A stretch of 64,000 bases of DNA from positions 62,001-126,000 of the forward strand of contig NZ_BAJR01000001.1 in the NCBI RefSeq assembly GCF_000613805.1. Reading direction: 5' to 3'. The stretch comes from Phocaeicola paurosaccharolyticus JCM 15092. GTDB lineage: Bacteria > Bacteroidota > Bacteroidia > Bacteroidales > Bacteroidaceae. Under the pieces are notes generated by a model. It was not told the origin of the DNA, did not search any database, and saw nothing but the letters and a program-made list of their open reading frames with translations. Shown here in pieces: positions 8,894 through 20,000 of the stretch. Each line of letters begins with the position of its first letter. The stretch's first letter is position 1. The position numbers and the translations under genes are program-made.

Positions 8894-11728
8894 TTACAGT
8901 ACTATGTTTACAATCTTTTTAGGAACAATAATAACCTTTTTAGGAGTTTTTCCCTCTATCCATTTCTGTGCCTGTTCACAACTCATCACAGCTGCTTCAA
9001 TAGTAGCATTGTCAGCATCTGACGGGAATGACATATTGAATCTTGCTTTTCCGTTGAATGAGATAGTATAGTTTACTGAATCTTCTTTCAGATAATCTTC
9101 ATTATATGAAGGCCACTGTGCGTCACAGATTGATGTATTGTTTCCTAATGCTTCCCATAACTCTTCAGCAAGGTGAGGAGCAAAAGGAGTTATAAGAACA
9201 AGAAGATCGCTAAGAACTGACTTATTGTGGCATTTCAACTGAGTAAGTTCGTTTACACAAATCATAAATGCACTGATAGATGTATTGTATGAGAATAGTT
9301 CAATATCTGAACTGATCTTCTTAATAAGCTTGTGTATAGCTTTTAGTTCATCTTTTGTTGCCTCTTTATCTTCAATAAGGAAAGCACCATCTCTGTTATA
9401 GAATAGAGCCCATAGTTTCTTCAGGAAGCGGTGAACGCCGTCAATACCGTTAGTATCCCATGGCTTTGACTGTTCAACAGGACCAAGGAACATTTCGTAC
9501 ATACGAAGTGTGTCGGCACCATATCTCTCTACTATCATATCAGGATTTACAACATTGAACATAGACTTACTCATCTTTTCAACAGCCCATCCACAGATAT
9601 ATTTACCATCTTCAAGGATAAATTCAGCATCCTTATAGTCTGGACGCCAGTTACGGAATGCCTCAACATCAAGAATATCGTTTGATACAATGTTTACGTC
9701 AACATGAAGTGGAGTAACATCATACTGATCTTTCAGATTAAGAGAGACGAATGTATTTGTATCTTTAATACGGTATACAAAGTTACTTCTTCCCTGTATC
9801 ATACCTTGGTTGACAAGTTTTTTAAATGGCTCTTCCTTGATGCTTACTTTCATATCATAAAGGAACTTATTCCAGAAACGAGAGTAGATAAGGTGACCTG
9901 TAGCATGTTCAGTTCCACCTACGTATAGGTCTACACTCTGCCAATATTTATCTGCCTTTTCAGAAACAAGAGACTTGTTATTATGTGGATCCATATATCT
10001 CAAGTAGTAAGCGCTTGAACCTGCAAATCCAGGCATGGTATTTAGTTCCAGTGGAAAAACAGTCTTATTGTCAATTAGTGAGTTTTCTACAACTTCACCT
10101 TTCTCAACATTCCAAGCCCATCTCTTTGCGTGTCCCAATGGAGGTTCGCCAGTCTCAGTAGGAAGGAATTTCTCAACATCAGGAAGTTGAAGAGGAAGCT
10201 TGCTCTCTTCGATCATATATGGCATTCCATCTTTGTAATAAACAGGGAATGGTTCACCCCAATATCTCTGACGGCTGAATATAGCATCACGAAGACGGAA
10301 GTTAACTTTTACACGTCCAAGATTATTAGATTTCACATACTCTTTTGTAGCAGCTATAGCCTCTTTGATTGTCTTACCATTAAGATTCAGATTGCAGTAA
10401 GGTTTAACACCCTCTTTTGGAGAGTTGCATACTATACCCTCTTTAGCATCGAAACTCTCTTCACTTACATCACAACCCTCTACGAGTGGTATGATAGGTA
10501 AGTTGAAATGTTTAGCAAAAGCATAGTCACGACTATCGTGAGCAGGAACAGCCATGATGGCTCCGGTACCATATCCTGCAAGTACATAGTCGCTGATCCA
10601 TACAGGAACAGATTCTCCAGTGAATGGGTTGACAGCATATGAACCACTGAATACGCCTGTTACTTTTCTATCAGCTATACGCTCTCGCTCTGTACGTTTC
10701 TTTGTTCTGTCAAGATAAGCGTCAACTTCTGCCTTCTGTTCAGCAGTAGTAAGTTGTGCTACAAGTTCACTCTCAGGAGCAAGAACCATGAAGGTAACTC
10801 CGAACATAGTATCAGCACGAGTTGTGAATATTGTGAATTCAATATCACTATCTTTAACTTTGAACTGAACCTCTGTACCTTCAGAACGGCCAATCCAGTT
10901 ACGTTGTGTCTCTTTTAATGATTCTGTCCAATCGATAGTATCTAACCCGTCTAGTAATCTCTGTGCATAGGCAGATACTCTTAAACACCATTGACGCATC
11001 TTCTTCTGAATAACAGGATATCCACCTCTTTCGGATACACCGTCAACGACCTCATCGTTGGCAAGTACAGTACCAAGTTCAGGACACCAGTTAACCATAG
11101 TCTCACCAAGGTAAGCTATACGGTAGTTCATAAGTGTTTCCTGCTGTTGGTTAACACTCATTGCATTCCACTCTTCAGCAGTGAATGAGAGTTCCTCGCT
11201 GCAAGCAACATTAAGATCTTTAGAATCCTGTTGGCTGAAAGCTTCAATAAGTTCACTTATAGGACGAGCCTCTTTCTCATCATTGCAGTAGTAACTATTG
11301 AACATCTTTTGGAATGCCCATTGAGTCCAGTGGTAATAATCAGGTTCGCATGTTCTGATTTCGCGGTCCCAGTCAAAGCAAAAACCAATCTTATCTAACT
11401 GTTCACGATATCTGTTTATATTGTTTACAGTAGTGATAGCAGGATGTTGTCCTGTCTGAATAGCATATTGTTCGGCAGGAAGACCATAAGCATCGTACCC
11501 CATAGGATTAAGAACATTGAATCCTTGTAGGCGTTTGTATCGTGCATATATATCACTTGCTATATATCCCAGGGGATGACCAACATGAAGTCCTGCTCCA
11601 GAAGGATAAGGGAACATGTTTAGTACATAAAATTTTTTCTTTGACTCATCTTCACTAACATGATAGGTCTTGTTATCGACCCATTTCTGTTGCCATTTCT
11701 TTTCAATTTCCCTGAAATTATATTCCAT
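8894..11728 (-). CDS. leuS: Leucyl-tRNA synthetase
   Basis: A 944-residue class Ia aminoacyl-tRNA synthetase that charges tRNA-Leu. The HIGH-type motif is in [20 protein letters not shown] (residues ~38-57) and the KMSKS loop in [14 protein letters not shown] (around residue 715). Between them lies the large CP1 editing domain, with [12 protein letters not shown] near residue 305 and [15 protein letters not shown] near residue 390, the editing-site motifs. The C-terminal anticodon-binding domain is complete, ending PKKIVNIVL. Length is usual for Bacteroidota. A -7 box lies about 47 bp upstream, and no T-box or other leader structure was evident. Confidence 0.97.
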   Translation of the reverse strand: MEYNFREIEKKWQQKWVDNKTYHVSEDESKKKFYVLNMFPYPSGAGLHVGHPLGYIASDIYARYKRLQGFNVLNPMGYDAYGLPAEQYAIQTGQHPAITTVNNINRYREQLDKIGFCFDWDREIRTCEPDYYHWTQWAFQKMFNSYYCNDEKEARPISELIEAFSQQDSKDLNVACSEELSFTAEEWNAMSVNQQQETLMNYRIAYLGETMVNWCPELGTVLANDEVVDGVSERGGYPVIQKKMRQWCLRVSAYAQRLLDGLDTIDWTESLKETQRNWIGRSEGTEVQFKVKDSDIEFTIFTTRADTMFGVTFMVLAPESELVAQLTTAEQKAEVDAYLDRTKKRTERERIADRKVTGVFSGSYAVNPFTGESVPVWISDYVLAGYGTGAIMAVPAHDSRDYAFAKHFNLPIIPLVEGCDVSEESFDAKEGIVCNSPKEGVKPYCNLNLNGKTIKEAIAATKEYVKSNNLGRVKVNFRLRDAIFSRQRYWGEPFPVYYKDGMPYMIEESKLPLQLPDVEKFLPTETGEPPLGHAKRWAWNVEKGEVVENSLIDNKTVFPLELNTMPGFAGSSAYYLRYMDPHNNKSLVSEKADKYWQSVDLYVGGTEHATGHLIYSRFWNKFLYDMKVSIKEEPFKKLVNQGMIQGRSNFVYRIKDTNTFVSLNLKDQYDVTPLHVDVNIVSNDILDVEAFRNWRPDYKDAEFILEDGKYICGWAVEKMSKSMFNVVNPDMIVERYGADTLRMYEMFLGPVEQSKPWDTNGIDGVHRFLKKLWALFYNRDGAFLIEDKEATKDELKAIHKLIKKISSDIELFSYNTSISAFMICVNELTQLKCHNKSVLSDLLVLITPFAPHLAEELWEALGNNTSICDAQWPSYNEDYLKEDSVNYTISFNGKARFNMSFPSDADNATIEAAVMSCEQAQKWIEGKTPKKVIIVPKKIVNIVL

Positions 11729-11774
11729 GATTATTATATCTTTTATTATTAAATACTTTATATGTAATGATTTG

Positions 11775-11782
11775 CAAAGATA
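11775..11782 (-). promoter_or_regulatory. -7 promoter element of leuS
   Basis: The minus strand reads TATCTTTG followed by C, a perfect TAnnTTTG box, 46 bp before the leuS ATG. Confidence 0.6.
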
Positions 11783-11931
11783 GTGAAACTACCTCTTAAT
11801 AGCCTTATATTGTTTGAAAAAATATCTTATTTAGGTTGTTTGCTGCTTAATATCATTCTTCGTTATTGTAACAACATCACTTGTTGACATTTTATTAATC
11901 AACAGATAATGGAACGTTAGTGCTATCTGCT

Positions 11932-12920
11932 CTATTTCATTTTCTTCCACTCGTCATTAATGAGAGAAAAAGAGTCTAAATCAAAAATTTTACCATCATA
12001 TCTCATCTCAGCGCCGCGAATTATACCTTCGTATTTGAATACGCATTTTTCAATTACTCTTCTTGAACGTTTATTGAATGAGTAACAACAACAAGAAATG
12101 ATGTCAAGACCTAATTCATTAAATCCATAATCTATTACAGTTTTAGACGCTTCACTCATTATTCCTTTTCCCCAGTATCTTTCGATAATGCATAGCCAAG
12201 CATGAGAGCTTTAGGGTTTTCTCTTTTTGGATCATTTATAAGTCCCACAGTACCTATGAGCTTATTATTATCCTTGAGTACAATACCGAAGACGCTATTC
12301 TGGCCCATGAATATTACTTTCATCAATTCTTTGCTCTCCTCTAAACTTTTATGAGGTTCCCATCCTGCATTTGGTCCTACATCAGGGTTTTTGGAGTATT
12401 CAAATATATCTTCAGCATCACTGCTTTTTATATGTCTTAATATCAATCTTTCAGTCTCTAAAGATTTCGGAACGATTTTTTTCTTCATGCAAATGGAATC
12501 TTTCATACATCTATACTCAGCATAATTTGGTATAACTTTGTATCCCATCTTTTTATACATGTTATGTGCTTCATAGAGTTTATCTCCTGTTTCAAGCAGA
12601 GTAAAATGATAGTTCTCACGTCTTGCTATTTTCTCCAAAATAGAGACAATAAGTTTGCCGTATCCTTTTTTTCGAAATTCACTTTTAACATAGACTCTCT
12701 TTATTTCTGCGCAGCGTTTGCTATATCTTCTTATAGCTCCGCACGCTATGGGCCTACCATCCTCAAGGAGTAAGGCAACGTTTGTTTTACCACAAATATT
12801 GTTTGAGCAGCCACATTTATTCTGCTTTTCCTCTCCCATCCTATCTTCTAATACTTGGTCAAGTTCCTTACAGAGATTATTAAATCTCTCGTCAGTTCCG
12901 TTAGTGTAGACAATTTCCAT
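11932..12920 (-). pseudogene. Tandem double GNAT acetyltransferase, frameshifted
   Basis: Two acetyltransferase domains are joined in one gene. Residues 1-150 are a GNAT N-acetyltransferase with the acetyl-CoA loop at VKSEFRKKGYGKLIV and the Y/MYKKMGY end motif. From residue ~155 a RimJ/RimL-type domain begins (PKSLETERLILRHI). Its frame breaks after GYALSKD: the given frame reads TGEKE-stop, while one base over it reads YWGKGIMSEASKTVIDYGF, the expected RimL acetyl-CoA motif. The break, at about 12176, fits loss of one T. With it restored the protein is about 329 residues and complete. The substrates of either domain are unknown. A -7 box lies 25 bp upstream of the ATG. Confidence 0.8.
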
Positions 12921-12944
12921 TTTTATAATAGTATTTTATCACTA

Positions 12945-12952
12945 CAAAAATA
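12945..12952 (-). promoter_or_regulatory. -7 promoter element of the GNAT gene
   Basis: The minus strand reads TATTTTTG, matching TAnnTTTG, 25 bp before the ATG at 12920. Confidence 0.5.
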
Positions 12953-13316
12953 TGAAATTGTTATGGTTTATATATTATTTGTCACAATTAACTTATAATA
13001 AAGAGTTTAGTATTTATAAAAAACTGTCAAGTTTACTGTATATCTTTAAGTAACTATTTATCGCTTCATGCCAGTAATTTATAACTCTATTTTGTATATT
13101 ATTAAGAGTACTTTCTTAGCTTTTTCACCATATATTATATTGATAATCAATAGCGTAATTGAAAGTTTTTTTGTATATTTAGTATGATATAGTACTCAAT
13201 ATATATAAAGTATCCGATTCACAGCTGTGAGTTATATAGACTTCACTGATGTCTATATAGACAACAGTTGTTGAGTTAGAAAGAGATGATAATTAACCTA
13301 ATAACATATTATAATT
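12953..13316. other. Intergenic region with three palindromes upstream of the HU-HIG gene
   Basis: About 360 AT-rich bases without a gene. Close to the HU-HIG gene there are three dyad elements in a row: CACAGCTGTG (13220-13229, perfect 10-bp palindrome), TATATAGAC/GTCTATATA (13233-13241 with 13251-13259, 9-bp perfect arms, 9-base spacer) and CAACAGTTGTTG (13262-13273, arms of 5). No TAnnTTTG box was found in the last 100 bases. The cluster could be operators for the downstream DNA-binding protein or for another regulator. Confidence 0.5.
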
Positions 13317-13913
13317 ATGGCAATAGAGTATGGATTCTGGCCACAACCTTCAGCATCTGTGAAGGATGGTGGAAAAAGACTTTTCCCCAGATTAATATCT
13401 AAGGGAACAGTTACAATTAATGATATTGTTGATGATATAGTAAGAGGCACCTCTTTCTCTCGTGCGGACATAGTAGGTGTCATTTCATCATTGGAAGAAA
13501 AGATGGCGCAATACATCTCTTATGGTTATCATTTTGAACTTGGCAATATAGGCTATTTCTCTGCCAAGCTATCTGCTGCTTCAGTAGAAGATGTTAAAGA
13601 TATCCATTCACAGAGCATAGAGATTTCTAATGTTAACTTCCGTGCTACTGCATCATTCAAGAGAGCCTGCAAGGGAAAGATTGAGAGAGCCAAGGAGGGC
13701 TTCAGGAATAGTAGGGAGATATCTGTAGATGAGTGTAAAGATAAGGTGATGGAATATTTAAATAATAACATTTATCTTACCATACCCGACTTCTGCTCTA
13801 TTACGGGATTATTACCTGGGAAAGGGAGAAGGATGATAAATTCTCTTGTTAATGAGGGATTCCTAACTTTCTCAGGAGTGTGCAACAGAAAGATATATCA
13901 TTTCAAAAAATAA
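13317..13913 (+). CDS. HU-family (HU-HIG) DNA-binding protein
   Basis: A 198-residue protein with the Bacteroidota-specific HU-HIG form of the HU/IHF fold in residues ~1-125: the N-terminal IEYGFWPQP, the helical pair (TINDIVDDIVRGTSFSRADI) and the beta-arm region (GYHFELGNIGYFSAKLS). The C-terminal ~65 residues look like a small winged-helix unit (ITGLLPGKGRRMINSLVNEG). The family is a nucleoid-associated DNA-binding group common in phage-like and PUL-rich regions of Bacteroidales, and its individual roles are unknown. It sits alone between two long intergenic regions. A GC-containing hairpin follows the stop, and a palindrome cluster precedes the start. Confidence 0.8.
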   Translation: MAIEYGFWPQPSASVKDGGKRLFPRLISKGTVTINDIVDDIVRGTSFSRADIVGVISSLEEKMAQYISYGYHFELGNIGYFSAKLSAASVEDVKDIHSQSIEISNVNFRATASFKRACKGKIERAKEGFRNSREISVDECKDKVMEYLNNNIYLTIPDFCSITGLLPGKGRRMINSLVNEGFLTFSGVCNRKIYHFKK

Positions 13914-13914
13914 T

Positions 13915-13946
13915 GATGAGGCTAATCCCAAAGGATTGACCTCATC
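13915..13946 (+). terminator. Hairpin after the HU-HIG gene
   Basis: GATGAGG pairs with CCTCATC (13915-13921, 13940-13946) and an inner AATCC/GGATT stem closes a CAAA loop. There is no T-tract, so intrinsic termination is uncertain. Confidence 0.5.
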
Positions 13947-14125
13947 ACATATTGGACAACTGATTATATATCAAGAATTGTTTTTTCTGCTGCCCTATGA
14001 TCCTATAATAAAGACTGCTTAGGTAATTAATTTTTAAATACTCAACTATTCATATTATTCTATAATTTCTTTGTTCAACCATAATATTTCATGTCTCTGC
14101 AAAACACGTTTGTAAGATAATATAA

Positions 14126-14158
14126 TTGTCTATTTTATATCTTAATTTGTCTATTTTA
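14126..14158 (+). promoter_or_regulatory. Paired 21-bp-spaced TTGTCT repeat upstream of the esterase gene
   Basis: TTGTCTATTTTA occurs at 14126-14137 and again at 14147-14158, an exact 12-base direct repeat with a 21-bp period (two helical turns). It ends 26 bp before a perfect -7 box at 14185. The same TTGTCT core with the same period occurs before susC (20526-20552). Direct repeats two turns apart are what AraC-type domains bind, so this is a likely operator of the PUL regulator (inference). Confidence 0.6.
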
Positions 14159-14184
14159 GTTATCATTCATTTATGTTGCAAGGT

Positions 14185-14192
14185 TAATTTTG
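14185..14192 (+). promoter_or_regulatory. -7 promoter element of the esterase gene
   Basis: TAATTTTG is a perfect TAnnTTTG box, 32 bp before the ATG at 14225 and just downstream of the paired TTGTCT repeats. Confidence 0.6.
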
Positions 14193-14224
14193 CAACTCAA
14201 ATTCATGTTTAAATTTCGAATAAA

Positions 14225-15112
14225 ATGATTAAAAGAGTTAGTGTATTATTACCATTTTTATTTTTCCTTATTTCAGTAGAGGGAAGCCAGAAAACAGAAG
14301 CTTTAAACAATAAATCTGAGTATGATAGCCAGAATAGTTCTTGTGAATTGATGATGAGATATAAGGAAGTTGGCTCAGTAGTAAAAGAGTTGACCATTAA
14401 AAATGGGAACCGGAATATTTATGGAGTGGTAAGTGAACCTATTCAAAAAGATAAAAAAAAAGTAGCTATAATAAGCCATGGGTTTAATGGGACTCATGAT
14501 TTCGCAACTGATTATTATGAAATGCTTCATTCATTAGGATATATTGTTTATGGATTTGATTTCCCATGTGGTTCCATAAATAGTCGTAGTGATGCAAATA
14601 CTATGAACATGTCTATTTTAGATGAAAAGAAAGATCTTGAGAGTATTGTAGAATATTTCGAGAAACGGTCTGATGTGGATACTAATAATATAATATTAAT
14701 AGGTGAAAGCCAAGGTGGACTTGTTTCTGCATTGGCTGCAGCAGATTTGAAAGAACGTATTTCAAAATTAATTCTTATCTATCCGGCATTATGCATACCA
14801 GACAATTGGAACAAACGTTATCCACAAACAAATGATATACTCGACACCACATTTGTATGGAAAGTGCCTATAGGGAAAAGGTTTTTCATGGAACTTAGAG
14901 ATATGAATGTATACGATATGATAACACGCTATAATGGACCCGTAAAAATCATTCATGGATCTAAGGATGTTGTAGTGCCACTAAGCTATTCTGAAAAAGT
15001 AACGAAGTTGTATGATAAAGCGCAACTAAATGTCATCACAGGAGCAGGGCATGGTTTTAAGCCTGATGAACGAATCATATCTAATAAATTCATATACGAG
15101 TTCTTAAAATAG
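14225..15112 (+). CDS. Secreted alpha/beta-hydrolase (esterase-like)
   Basis: A 295-residue alpha/beta-hydrolase with a signal peptide (MIKRVSVLLPFLFFLISVEG). The oxyanion-hole segment SHGFNGT is near residue 81, the nucleophile elbow GESQGG near residue 161, the acid in HGSKDVVVPLS near residue 248 and the catalytic histidine in GAGHGF near residue 279. This resembles the cinnamoyl/feruloyl esterase-like branch (BAAT/Hydrolase_4 type) used to remove acyl groups from plant glycans, but the substrate cannot be deduced. It is the first gene of the PUL region and has its own promoter and paired operator repeats. The next esterase gene follows after 106 bases on the same strand. Confidence 0.8.
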   Translation: MIKRVSVLLPFLFFLISVEGSQKTEALNNKSEYDSQNSSCELMMRYKEVGSVVKELTIKNGNRNIYGVVSEPIQKDKKKVAIISHGFNGTHDFATDYYEMLHSLGYIVYGFDFPCGSINSRSDANTMNMSILDEKKDLESIVEYFEKRSDVDTNNIILIGESQGGLVSALAAADLKERISKLILIYPALCIPDNWNKRYPQTNDILDTTFVWKVPIGKRFFMELRDMNVYDMITRYNGPVKIIHGSKDVVVPLSYSEKVTKLYDKAQLNVITGAGHGFKPDERIISNKFIYEFLK

Positions 15113-15218
15113 ACCACAAAAACGACATTTAGCCATTTTGTCAAATATGTGTCCGGCCTTTGGTAGATTTCTATTTACCTTAGTTTCAATGAAATATTTT
15201 TATTAATTAAAAAAGACA

Positions 15219-16827
15219 ATGAAACAATTAATTCTACTTTTATCCATTATGTTGTCAGCCGGGTGCGTATGGGCGCAGGATACTCCAGAGTCGAGTGTCA
15301 TTATCAATAGTACCACAAAGGCTTCAACTACACAAACAGAGTATGGTAAGGTATGTGGTTATATCTATAAAGGTATATATACATACAAAGGTATTCCTTA
15401 TGCACAGGCAAAGCGTTTTGAAACGCCAAAGGCGCTAGAACCATGGTCTGGCATACGATCATGCAGGACATATGGGCCATCTGCACCACAACCTACTTCA
15501 AATCGTTGGAACAATGATGCCGGTGCATTTTTCTATTTATGGTATGAGGGCCGTCAGAGTGAAGATTGTCTTTGTCTAAATGTATGGACTAAAGGAATTA
15601 ATGATGGTAAAAAACGTCCTGTATTAGTGTGGTTCCACGGAGGAGGCTTTGCTGAAGGCTGCGGGCAAGATCATCCAGGATATCATGGGCATAATCTTGC
15701 AGATAAGGGCGATGTGGTAGTAGTAACAGTAAACCACAGACTTAACACTTTAGGATACACAGACTTGTCGGAATATGGCGATAAGTACAAATATTCTGGG
15801 AATGTAGGTAATATAGATCTTGTAGAAGCACTAAAATGGGTACGTGATAATATTTCTAATTTTGGAGGCGATCCAAACTGCGTCACCATATTTGGTCAAA
15901 GTGGTGGAGGAGCTAAAGTATCAAGTATGCTCTGTATGCCTATGGCTAAGGATTATTCCATCGCGCAATGATTATGAGTGGATCTGGATTTATGTGTGGG
16001 CAGAATAAGGAAATAGCGCATAAGATAGGAAGACGTACAGTGGAGCTTCTTGGATTGAATAAAGATAATATTGATGATATACAAAAGGTAGATTATGAGA
16101 AACTATATGAGGCGAATACAAAAGCATGAGTGAAATGTCTCAGGAAATAAGACGTAGCCCATCAGGACGTTTTGTTTCATGGGAGCCTATTGTTGATGGA
16201 GATGCTTTACCGGATGCACTTTGGGAAAATGGGTCAGAGAAGATCAGCAGTAATGTTCCGCTCATCATAGGTTCTACATTGAATGAGTTTGTTGGTGGTA
16301 ATAAACCTAAAGCAGGAATTAATACTTGGGATGATGTAAAGGCAGATTTAGGTAAGACTATGGGTAAAGATGCCGGAGAATTTGTTGATGCATTCCGCGA
16401 AGCATATCCTGCTGCCGGCATTGATGAAATTTATCGTCTTGATACAATGGTACGTCCTGCTGCTTTACAGCAATTGCACAAAAGAGTAGCCGATAATGGT
16501 GCACCTGTGTGGAATTATCTTTTCACATATCAGTTGAAAGGTGAGGATGGAAATTTCCATGCCGGACACAACGGAGATATTCCTTTCTATTTCAATAACG
16601 TTGTTAGAAGTGCTAATATGACAGGAGCAACTCCGGATGGAATTGCACTTGGCGATACAATGAGCAGTGTATTGATAAATTTTGCACGTACCGGTAGACC
16701 TTATGCACCAGGAATGCCGGAGTGGAAACCTTCAACAGCAAAGGAAGTGAACACAATGATATGGAATACCCCTAAAGTAATGCAGGTATCTAATCATGAT
16801 AAGAGACTTGTTGAACATATGAAATAA
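15219..16827 (+). pseudogene. Type B carboxylesterase (CE10-like), frameshifted twice
   Basis: A secreted carboxylesterase/lipase-family hydrolase interrupted twice. The first part (from 15219, signal peptide ending AGCVWAQ) has YKGIPYAQAKRF, the EDCLCLNVW motif, the oxyanion hole HGGGFAEG and the nucleophile elbow FGQSGGG. It leaves frame at about 15955, where GATTATTCC gives a stop but one extra T gives DLFHRAMIMSG, the expected family continuation. A second one-base loss near 16125 ends the middle part at ANTKA, and the last part resumes with MSEMSQEI. The end portion carries the acid (FVGG region) and the histidine in FHAGHNGDIPFYF. Corrected length is 536 residues, normal for the family. 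It probably deacylates glycans in the PUL, as the esterase upstream may. Confidence 0.82.
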
Positions 16828-16911
16828 ATAGTATAGGTATGATTAAGATAAAAAATGTCTATTCCTAAATAAACATTACAAGTTTATTGGACAATAGTAC
16901 AAACATTAACT

Positions 16912-16944
16912 TATCCCTGCAAGTCAGCTTGCAGGGATATTTTG
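16912..16944 (+). terminator. Intrinsic terminator after the carboxylesterase gene
   Basis: A perfect 12-bp stem (16912-16923 with 16928-16939) with a TCAG tetraloop is followed by TTTTG. It lies between the esterase gene and the convergent HTCS-like gene. Confidence 0.85.
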
Positions 16945-17014
16945 TTTATGGTTATTGTTGAATGTTTTTGTTATTAGTAAGCATAAGCTATGCCTCTGTT
17001 AAAGGGCATACCAA

Positions 17015-20000
17015 TCAGTTATCATTATTATTGTAATTTGAGCGGATATACTGTGTAGGTGTTACACCAAATGCATTTGTGAAACACTTTGAGAAATACC
17101 CGGTATTTGAAAAACCTACCATGTACATGACTTCCGAAACCGAGAACTGTCCGCCACGAAGTAGTATAGATGCTCGTTTCATTCTGATATCTCGAATATA
17201 TTCAACAGGAGTGAGACCAGTCATATACTTAATCTTTCTATAAAGCATTTTATCACCTATACCCAAAGCCTGTTGTAACTTACTAACATTGAAATCGCTA
17301 TCACTTATATGTTCTCCAATAATAGAAATGGCTTCAAGTAGTAAACGTTCGTCACTTTTACTATTTATCGTACTCTTTTCAGTGCTTGTATGTATTTCAT
17401 TATCAGAATTTATATCGTCAACTTCTAATTTATTTGATTCCAGTATTTCTTCATTTATATCAATAGGAATTTGTATCACAAAAGCATCACCATCATTTGC
17501 CTGTACTACGCCGATACTTCCACTATATTTTTCCACATATTGGCTTATCATATAAAGCATAGGAGTATAATCATCTGGTGCGTCGGGCATCTGAAGAGCA
17601 TAACGCTGGAACAGAAATGGGCATATTTCACTTGGAATATGCATAGTATTACTCTTGGCTGTTATTATCAGTTTTTTATTAGATGATAAATAATTTATAG
17701 ATATATTCACAGATCCACCACTCTCTGAATGCTGTATTACATAGCCTAGCAGAATACAATATAAAGAGTTGACTTCAGTTATATCGGATTTTTCATAGAG
17801 ATGAGGAGTAAAAGAAGAAAATGTGAGTTTTATATCTTTCTTAGCCCCTTCTGATTTCATCTCATCTACCATTTGATGAGATAATTCAACGATATCCAAA
17901 AGAGTATCATTCGAGGTAAATTTGTTGGAAGTACTGGCTTCAGAGGCTTCTCTAATGAGAGAGTTTAGTCGTGTCGACTCATGACGTATTTCCTCAAGAT
18001 GATGCAACATCTCCTTTTTAGGATTAGAACCTAGCAACTGAATCATTGGGTTCATAATAGAGCCTAATGATACTCTTATCTCTGAATATATATACTGATA
18101 ATAGCTAATACGACTCTGCGATTCTTGCATAATTTTTACCTTAGCTTCATGTTCTTGCCTAAGTCGTCTTCTTACCATATAATAATGTATCACTAAATAT
18201 GCTAAACCTACAATAAGTATAAAATATAGCAGTTTCATCCACCACATTAGATACCATGGTGGAAATATGTCTATCTCTAAGCTATATACTTCATCTTTTA
18301 TATTACCAAATCCATCTATAGTGAATACTTGCAATGTATAGTTACCATATGGTAGTCCGTTATAGCTAACTTGGTATGTTTCAGAATTCAACCGTTGCCA
18401 GCTATTATCAACTCCTTCCAATTTATACGCATATAGATGTTGTACCTTATTTAAATAGGGTAAATCAGAAAACATAAACACAAGATTATTTTCATCAAAA
18501 GATAGTTTAATGTTTTTATTAAGAGTTCTATTAGGTTGATCAGACAGTTGTTGTTCATTGACCAATATTTCAGACAATACTAGTTGAGCACTATCATGCC
18601 TCTTATCAATAGATGTAGGATCGAGAATCATCAGTCCGTCTATGCTCCCTATGTAGAATCGTTTGGTATTAGGTGAATATAATCCTGATGTTGCAGCGTA
18701 AAAAGGTATTTTATATAGTTCTATTTCTTTTGAATTCTTTATTATTCGATATTCATTTTGGCTGATAGCCCACAATTGATTACCCACACTGTTTATGGTA
18801 AGTATCTTCTCTTTTGAAGTACCATACCTCAATTCATCAATCTTTTTCCCATCAGTCGCGAAATGTAGAAAGCGTCCGGATGAAGCAACCCATATTTCAT
18901 TTTGATTTACAATAGTCATAGCATCAATATTATCTTTCATTACATTATGCACTTTACAGTCTATTGTATTTATTCTCATCAGGCCTTGTGAGGAGGTTGC
19001 CCATATTTGTCCCTGTTTGTCGAGGGCTATATGACTAAAATGGGTTTCAGGCATAAGTACTATATCAGCTTCAATTTCTTTATCATTAGAACTAAGCAAA
19101 CGTTTTTTTGAGATAATATATAGTCCATTATATGATGCTATCCACAAGCGCCCATGCTCATCTTCTGTCATACCGTAAGCCCATCTCGCTGTGTAATGAT
19201 GATTACTGTCTGTTACAACTATGTTGCGTAGTTGCCTAGTAGAGGAAAGATAAAGATTGATTCCTAAATCAGTTGATATCCATATATTATGCTCTCTATC
19301 TTCGAAAAATGAACGTACTCTATTGTGAGTAATTGGATATTGAGGATTGCCATCACGATACCATGTCCAATTGCCGTCAATAGGGTAACGTATCAAACCG
19401 CTTGATCCTCCTATCCATAGTGTATGTTCGCTATCTTCGAAAACATTTTCAATATAATTGCCCGTAGTGTACCCGGTCATCTGAAAGATAGAATTATATT
19501 TAAAAAGGGGGTGATGTGCTGATGTTGAGAAACCATTATCAGTGCCCAACCATAAATTGTCGTTGCAATCTAGAAAAGTACGCCATATTATATTGTTGGG
19601 TATACTTCTTGAATCTTTAGAGTCATGGTATAGGTGTAAGATATCGGAGTCAGATTTTATATATAATCCATTGTCAGTTCCTATATATAAACGGCCTTTC
19701 TTATCTTGTGCTAATGTCTTAATAGATATATTACGCAATAGCAATTCTTCTGAGAACTCATTATTACTTGCATTATATGCAAAAAATCTTCCAAAAGCCC
19801 AAATCCAGTATTTATCTTTTACATTTCTGTCAGAGATTATGGCACTTATATACGATTTACGTTGACCGGCTACAGGTATTTCATGAAAAGATTTTCCATT
19901 AACGAAGTATAGGCCGTATAGTGTACCAACTAGAAGCCCTTTATGCGTAGACACTATAGAATATATGTCCGTTATTTTATTATTTATAATATCAACCTTA

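Noticed and set aside
13317-13913. HU-HIG gene as evidence of a phage or integrated element
   Set aside because: No integrase, direct-repeat attachment sites, tRNA junction or other phage gene is present nearby.
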